Both the position numbers and the translations under genes were made by a program. The notes under the pieces were generated by a model. The model saw nothing but the letters and a program-made list of their open reading frames with translations. It had not been told where the DNA came from and searched no databases. Positions 59,691-64,000 of a DNA stretch of 64,000 nucleotides are shown one piece after another (the first letter of the stretch is position 1; each line of letters opens with the position of its first letter). The stretch covers positions 62,001 to 126,000 of the forward strand of contig CALMNL010000004.1 in NCBI GenBank assembly GCA_937868765.1, given 5' to 3'. Source of the stretch: an uncultured Desulfatitalea sp. (GTDB lineage: Bacteria > Desulfobacterota > Desulfobacteria > Desulfobacterales > Desulfosarcinaceae).

Positions 59691-60941
59691 TTAGTGCTTG
59701 AAGCTGCGCTGCCCCGTGTACACCATGGTGGCGCCGGCTTCGTTGCAGGCTTCGATGGATTGGTAGTCGTTGTTGGAGCCCCCGGGCTGGATCACGGCGC
59801 TCACCCCTTCGCGCAAGCCCACGTCCACGCCGTCGCGGAAGGGGAAGAAGGCGTCGCTGACCATGGCCGCGCCGATCAGCCCGCCCTTTTCGTTGGCCAC
59901 GCGGGTGTCGATCTCGGCGATCTTCGCCGCGTCCCGCATATCATTGTAGGGCACTCCGTGCTCCTGGAAGCAGTAGCGATCCGCCAGCTTGCGGTAGGCC
60001 TTGTCCCGGGCGATCTGGGCCACGCCCACGCGGTCCTGCTCGCCGGTGCCGATGCCCACCGTGCACTCATCCTTCACATAGAGCACCGAGTTGGAGGTGA
60101 CGCCGGCCTCCACCAGCCAGCCGAAGAGCAGGTCGCGGTACTCGGCTTCGGTGGGCGTGCGCTGGATGGTGTAACGCTTGCCTTTGTAGACGCACTCGGC
60201 CGGCTTCAGATCCTCCGTGGCGCGGGTCACGGGTACGAAGGACCACTGGGTGATGACCCCGCCGTCGATGAGGCTCTTGAACTCCACGCAGGGCCGACCC
60301 ACGAACTGCTGCAAGCGGGCCATATTGGCGATGCGGATCACGCGCAGGTCGGGCTTGCGGCCGAAGATCTCCATGACACCCGCCTCGAATTCGGGGGCCA
60401 CCACCACCTCGGCGTATTGCCCGGAAATGGCTTCGGCCGTGGCGCGGTCCACCGCGCGGTTCAGGGCGATGCAGCCGCCGAAGGCCGCCACGCGGTCGGC
60501 CAGGTTGGCCCGGATGTAGGCCTCCTCCAGCGAGTCGGCCCGGGCCACGCCGCAGGGGTTGTTGTGTTTGACGATGATGGCCGTGGGGCGGTCGGCGAAG
60601 TAACGCAGAATGTTCAGGGCGTTGTCGGCATCGGTGAGATTGGTCTTGCCCGGATGTTTGCCCGACTGGAGCAGTTCCACATCCGACACTAGATAGCGCC
60701 CGGGCTGGATGGTTTCGGTCTGACCCAGCACCAGGTTGCCGTTGACCAGCTTGTAGAGCGCCGCCTCCTGGCCGGGATTTTCGCCGTAGCGCAGTCCTTT
60801 GCGCAGGTCCCCGATGGTCCAGAGCACCTTTTCGTAATAAAGCGTCTGGCGTTCGTTTTCCGCCACGAAGCTGATCTCCATGCGGGAGGGAAAGTGCTCG
60901 TCCAGGATGGTGCGGTACATCTTCTTCAAATCGTCGGCCAT
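59691..60941 (-). CDS. purH: AICAR transformylase (PurH C-terminal part, separate gene)
   Basis: A 416-residue protein that carries only the AICAR formyltransferase half of PurH. It has LRYGENPGQEAALYK, TAIIVKHNNPCGVA with the Lys-His pair, SLEEAYIRANLADRVAAFGG, GIGTGEQDRVGVAQIA, and SDAFFPFRDGVD. In most bacteria this is fused behind the IMP cyclohydrolase domain; here that domain is the next gene upstream (60978-61658). The reaction is formylation of AICAR by 10-formyl-THF. The start ATG is at 60941 with AAAGGAGAG upstream. Confidence 0.92.
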   Translation of the reverse strand: MADDLKKMYRTILDEHFPSRMEISFVAENERQTLYYEKVLWTIGDLRKGLRYGENPGQEAALYKLVNGNLVLGQTETIQPGRYLVSDVELLQSGKHPGKTNLTDADNALNILRYFADRPTAIIVKHNNPCGVARADSLEEAYIRANLADRVAAFGGCIALNRAVDRATAEAISGQYAEVVVAPEFEAGVMEIFGRKPDLRVIRIANMARLQQFVGRPCVEFKSLIDGGVITQWSFVPVTRATEDLKPAECVYKGKRYTIQRTPTEAEYRDLLFGWLVEAGVTSNSVLYVKDECTVGIGTGEQDRVGVAQIARDKAYRKLADRYCFQEHGVPYNDMRDAAKIAEIDTRVANEKGGLIGAAMVSDAFFPFRDGVDVGLREGVSAVIQPGGSNNDYQSIEACNEAGATMVYTGQRSFKH

Positions 60942-60977
60942 CGTCGTCTCTCCTTTCTAGTGGGCGCGCGGAAAGAA

Positions 60978-61658
60978 TTACTGCGGCTGGTAGCACGCTT
61001 TGACCGCCTGAATCGATCGGCCGGTCAGGTAGCGGGCGATGGCGCCGTCGTAGTCGGCGGTGTGCGCAAACGCCTTGCAGGCCAGTTCGTAGCGCAGGTT
61101 GAGCGAGGTGCGCCCCTGGCGGACGGCCAGCTCGTTGAGGATGCGCGGGTAGTCCCGGGGATCCACCACGCTGGCCACGCGGATGAAGTTCTTGGCAGCC
61201 GCCCGGATCATGCACGGGCCGCCGATGTCGATCTGGCCCCGGGCCTGTTCCACGGTCACCCCCTCCTTGGCGATGGTCGCCTGGAAAGGATAGAGGTTCA
61301 CCACCACCATATCGATGGGCACACCGGAAGTGCGCGCCAGGTCGGCCTGGTGGGCCGGGTTGTAGGTCTCGGTAAGCAGCCCCAGGTAGATCTTGAAATC
61401 CAGGGTCTTGACCAGACCGCCCTGGGTTTCGGGCTGACCGGTATAGTCCGAGACCTGCGTCAGGCACCCATCTGCCGCACCGCCCAGCAATTCCTTGAGG
61501 CGGCCGAAGGTGCCGCCCGTGGAAAAAAAGCGGACGCCCGGACAGACCTTGCGCATCTCCGGCACCAGCAGCTCAAGGCCGCTTTTGTCCGAGACGCTGA
61601 TGAGAACATGGCGCACCTGGACTTCGTCATCGATTTTCTCAACCACATTGATGCTCAT
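60978..61658 (-). CDS. IMP cyclohydrolase (PurH N-terminal part, separate gene)
   Basis: A 226-residue protein with the methylglyoxal-synthase-like fold of IMP cyclohydrolase: VLISVSDKSGLELLVPEM, FSTGGTFGRLKELL, VSDYTGQPE, VVVNLYPFQATI and IDIGGPCMIRAAAKNF. It closes FAICAR to IMP, the last step of purine synthesis. It ends 36 nt upstream of the AICAR transformylase gene, so the two parts of PurH are made separately but from one transcript. Confidence 0.93.
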   Translation of the reverse strand: MSINVVEKIDDEVQVRHVLISVSDKSGLELLVPEMRKVCPGVRFFSTGGTFGRLKELLGGAADGCLTQVSDYTGQPETQGGLVKTLDFKIYLGLLTETYNPAHQADLARTSGVPIDMVVVNLYPFQATIAKEGVTVEQARGQIDIGGPCMIRAAAKNFIRVASVVDPRDYPRILNELAVRQGRTSLNLRYELACKAFAHTADYDGAIARYLTGRSIQAVKACYQPQ

Positions 61659-61673
61659 GGGACCTCCGTATAT

Positions 61674-62378
61674 TCATTTTTCTCCCGCATATTCCGCCAG
61701 GAACCGTTCGAAGAACTCGGCCATGAACCGATGGCGCTCCTCGGCGATCCGGCGCCCCTCGCCGGTGAGGATGCGCTCCCTGATCCTGGACAGCTTGACC
61801 ACATATTCGCGATAACCGGTGTCGTTTCGGGAGTAGGACCGCGTCTGTTCGGGCGCCAAGTTGGGGTTATGCAGACAGGCGCCCAATTCGCCGGCGAACA
61901 GGTAGGCCCGGGCCACGCCCACGGCACCGATGGCATCCAGCTTGTCGGCGTCGAAGAGCACGCGGGCCTCCACTGTGGCCGGCGCATGGTCGTCCCGGAA
62001 GCGGTGGGCGCGCACGCAGTGCACGATATTCTGCTTAAGTGCCGGCGCCAGGGGCAGGGGTGCCAGCAGGGTCTGGGCCATGGCCGCGCCGCGCACTGCG
62101 TGGCAGAGCGAACCATTGACGGCATCCTGGGCGGCCCGGCCGATGTCGTGCAGATAGGCCGCCGCCTCCAGCACCCGCATGTCCGCCCCCTCCGGGGGGC
62201 CGATGCGCCGGCAGAGGCGGTGGACCCGCAGGGTGTGCTCCCAGTCGTGGCTGCCGCGGGCATTTTCGAAATACCCCTGGGCCGTTCGACGGATATGGGC
62301 CAGCCAGTCGCCGCTGTCGCCTGCGGGGGGCCTTACCGCCAAGGCGGCTATGGTGGATGGGGTGTGACCAAAATGCAT
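61674..62378 (-). CDS. HD-domain phosphohydrolase
   Basis: A 234-residue protein. Metal ligands of the HD superfamily are visible: SHDWEHTLRV (first His), AAAYLHDIGRA (HD pair), VRAHRFRDD, and LFDADKLDAIGAVG for the last Asp. It resembles the YedJ/uncharacterised HD phosphohydrolase group. The substrate may be a nucleotide. The start at 62378 has AGAGG 10 nt upstream; the frame is open further. The purH cyclohydrolase gene follows after 15 nt, so it leads a purine operon, which fits a nucleotide role. Confidence 0.87.
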   Translation of the reverse strand: MHFGHTPSTIAALAVRPPAGDSGDWLAHIRRTAQGYFENARGSHDWEHTLRVHRLCRRIGPPEGADMRVLEAAAYLHDIGRAAQDAVNGSLCHAVRGAAMAQTLLAPLPLAPALKQNIVHCVRAHRFRDDHAPATVEARVLFDADKLDAIGAVGVARAYLFAGELGACLHNPNLAPEQTRSYSRNDTGYREYVVKLSRIRERILTGEGRRIAEERHRFMAEFFERFLAEYAGEK

Positions 62379-62514
62379 TGGCTCAAGCCTCTTGTTCCCT
62401 GGGTGGAAGTGCCCTTTGAGATAGAGCAGCCCGGGGTTGAAAGTCAATTTCTAAATTTCGGTTAACTAAAAAAAATTATTGCAAAAACATGTATAGCACA
62501 CCTGAAATTTGTTC

Positions 62515-62543
62515 TTGACATCCCCCCCGGAATGTAATTAGTA
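62515..62543 (+). promoter_or_regulatory. promoter of the mraZ (division/cell wall) cluster
   Basis: TTGACA (62515-62520) is a perfect -35. TTAGTA at 62538-62543 stands at 17 nt; TAATTA at 62535 is a better box but too close. It is 40 nt upstream of the mraZ start and directly before the operator repeats. Confidence 0.55.
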
Positions 62544-62553
62544 GGGAAGGAAG

Positions 62554-62578
62554 TGGGGAAAAAGGGCAAATTGTGGTG
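62554..62578 (+). promoter_or_regulatory. MraZ-type operator repeats
   Basis: Three units with a 10-bp period: TGGGG (62554-62558), GGGCA (62564-62568) and TGGTG (62574-62578), each followed by a 5-nt spacer. In E. coli MraZ represses its own operon through TGGGN repeats separated by 5 nt in this position. The first unit fits well, the other two are looser. They lie between the promoter and the mraZ start. Confidence 0.55.
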
Positions 62579-62582
62579 ATTC

Positions 62583-63026
62583 GTGTTTAAAGGCTGCCAT
62601 CATTATACCCTCGACGAGAAGGGCCGACTGGTTCTCCCCCCTCCTTTCAGGGAGGTGATTCGGGATGCCGGCGGTGAAAGGGTCGTGCTCACGCGAAAGA
62701 GCAATATCATCAACGGGTACTCGCTCAACGAGTGGAACATCCTCGAGCAGCGCCTTCTCGAAATGTCGAAAAAGAGCGATGCGATGCGCCGTATCCGGCG
62801 ATCCTTTATCGGCAACGCCCATGAATGTCCTTTCGATAAACAAGGTCGGGTCCTCATTCCACCCATGTTGCGGGAAGCGGCGAATCTGGAGAAGGAGATC
62901 GTATTGGTTGGCGACCTGGATCATTTCGAAATCTGGCGCAAAGACACTTGGGAACAGGAACAACAGACAGTGCAAAACATGCAAGATCCGGAGGTGCTTA
63001 ACGAGATCGCCCAACTAGGATTATAA
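62583..63026 (+). CDS. mraZ: transcriptional regulator MraZ
   Basis: A 147-residue protein with two AbrB-like MraZ repeats: HHYTLDEKGRLVLPPPFR (from residue 6) and ECPFDKQGRVLIPPMLRE. It forms a ring that binds the repeats upstream of its own gene and represses the division/cell-wall cluster. The start is GTG at 62583, giving MFKG as in other MraZ proteins. Shine-Dalgarno is weak (GGTG). rsmH follows 4 nt after the stop. Confidence 0.95.
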   Translation: MFKGCHHYTLDEKGRLVLPPPFREVIRDAGGERVVLTRKSNIINGYSLNEWNILEQRLLEMSKKSDAMRRIRRSFIGNAHECPFDKQGRVLIPPMLREAANLEKEIVLVGDLDHFEIWRKDTWEQEQQTVQNMQDPEVLNEIAQLGL

Positions 63027-63030
63027 GCCT

Positions 63031-63975
63031 ATGGCATACCGGCACACGAGCGCCATGCTCCAAGAGGTGATGACCTGTCTGGCCTGCAGCCCCGGGGGCG
63101 TTTACGTGGACTGCACCCTGGGGGGCGCCGGTCACGCGCGTGCCATTTGCGATCGCATTCTGCCGGATGGCCTGTTCATCGGCATCGACCAGGATGCGGA
63201 CGCCATCACCAATGCCTGGGCATCCCTCGAACCGTATGCCGCCAACATACGTCTCTTTCATGATAACTTTATTCACTTACCCGATTTCTTGACCCAACTG
63301 CAAGTGAATGCCGTACAGGGCATCCTGCTCGATCTCGGTCTTTCTCAGCATCAATTAGAGGCCAGCGGCCGTGGATTCACGTTCCAGAAGGACGAACCCC
63401 TGGATATGCGTATGGATACACGCAACCCGAACCGGGCGCAAGATCTGATCGCCGATCTGTCGGAAGAGGCATTGGCCGATCTCTTCCATCGTTATGGGGA
63501 AGAACGTTGGTCCAAACGCATCGCCCGGGCCATCGTGGCCGCCCGTGCCAAGACCCCCATCCGCACCACCGGACAGCTGGTGGCGATCATCCGCACGGCG
63601 GTGCCCCAGGGGGCTGCGGCGCGTTCCAAGATCCATCCGGCCACGCGGGTATTTCAAGCCCTGCGCATCGCGGTCAACCAGGAACTGGACCGCCTGATGC
63701 AATTCCTGGATACGGCCGTGGGTCTGCTCGCACCGGGCGGCCGCATGTGCGTGCTGTCGTTTCACAGCCTGGAAGACCGGCTGGTCAAACAGCGCTTCAA
63801 ACAGCTGGCCCACCCCTGCACCTGCCCGCCCCAGTTTCCCCGGTGCGTCTGCGGCGGCCGGGCCACGCTGCGGTTGGTGACCAAAAAGGCCCTGCGACCG
63901 ACGCCGCAGGAGATTGAGCAAAACCCCATGGCACGCAGCACGCGTCTGCGCTGCGCGGAAAAGCTGGGGGAGTAA
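63031..63975 (+). CDS. rsmH: 16S rRNA m4C1402 N4-methyltransferase
   Basis: A 314-residue protein (formerly MraW). It starts RHTSAMLQEVM, has the SAM motif YVDCTLGGAGHARAIC, the segment GILLDLGLSQHQLEASGRGF, LDMRMD, RIARAIVAARAKTPI and the C-terminal VLSFHSLEDRLVKQRF. It methylates C1402 of 16S rRNA. Length and order in the cluster (mraZ-rsmH) are canonical. Confidence 0.97.
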   Translation: MAYRHTSAMLQEVMTCLACSPGGVYVDCTLGGAGHARAICDRILPDGLFIGIDQDADAITNAWASLEPYAANIRLFHDNFIHLPDFLTQLQVNAVQGILLDLGLSQHQLEASGRGFTFQKDEPLDMRMDTRNPNRAQDLIADLSEEALADLFHRYGEERWSKRIARAIVAARAKTPIRTTGQLVAIIRTAVPQGAAARSKIHPATRVFQALRIAVNQELDRLMQFLDTAVGLLAPGGRMCVLSFHSLEDRLVKQRFKQLAHPCTCPPQFPRCVCGGRATLRLVTKKALRPTPQEIEQNPMARSTRLRCAEKLGE

Positions 63976-63978
63976 GCG

Positions 63979-64000
63979 ATGACCGCAAGCCAGACCGCTG
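63979..64000 (+). CDS. start of next dcw gene, probably ftsL
   Basis: An ATG at 63979, 3 nt after the rsmH stop, opens MTASQTA and runs off the window. In this cluster the gene after rsmH is normally ftsL, a small division membrane protein. Identity rests on position only. Confidence 0.4.

Overview
The window is a GC-rich chromosomal segment, most likely from a sulfate-reducing member of the Desulfobacterota (Desulfobacterales, Desulfosarcina-like). This is inferred from two UGA-decoded selenocysteine candidates, one of them a HesB/IscA-like protein. It is also inferred from a MetF fused to a MetV-type cysteine domain, corrinoid-type radical SAM proteins, a TPM/LemA cluster and an IMP cyclohydrolase/AICAR transformylase pair encoded by two separate genes. 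No rRNA, tRNA, CRISPR array or complete insertion sequence was seen.

Layout. 1-1561: end of the dTDP-rhamnose operon (rfbA tail, rfbC, rfbD). 1571-7047: a radical SAM protein, a VTT membrane protein, a 59-residue membrane protein and a lemA/TPM/TPM operon. 7201-14489: a four-gene operon with a PPDK-like phosphotransferase of 1394 residues, a divergent GAPDH, an HU-PilZ fusion and a divergent RelA/SpoT-like protein. 14583-19828: a lower-GC accessory block (ferredoxin-nitroreductase, QueG-like iron-sulfur protein, alpha/beta hydrolase, M24 peptidase) with a perfect 22-bp hairpin. 19883-26367: rsmA, a small HTH protein, an M16C protease, a divergent TatC and an ion transporter.

26449-30477: a sensor kinase, lipoprotein and sigma54 regulator in the gene order of glrK-qseG-glrR, followed 7 nt later by a previously hidden 43-residue selenoprotein candidate with a SECIS-like hairpin. 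30618-35063: second radical SAM protein, an MFS transporter and MetF. 35279-42550: OmpA-type protein, DUF4197 lipoprotein, YVTN beta-propeller, mutY, a HEAT-receiver fusion and a rhodanese/ferritin-like fusion. 42596-48215: a run on the minus strand with a YyaL-type protein, two nitroreductase-family proteins, an SDR epimerase and the HesB-like selenoprotein. 48440-53438: macro domain, FmdB-type zinc ribbon, ndk, a TrmJ-type methyltransferase, a Cys-rich protein, a CheY-like receiver and small proteins. 53873-59605: CoA-transferase family enzyme, lipase-like hydrolase, amidohydrolase, SCP2-like protein and Eis-like acetyltransferase. 59691-62378: purH split in two behind an HD hydrolase. 62515-64000: start of the division/cell-wall cluster (mraZ, rsmH, probably ftsL) with an MraZ-type operator.

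The most notable items are the hidden selenoprotein behind the GlrKR-like two-component operon, the HesB-like selenoprotein that a standard caller would truncate, and the PPDK-like/GAPDH/HU-PilZ/RelA-like operon, whose combination of central-metabolism folds and nucleotide-signalling folds I cannot match to a described system.
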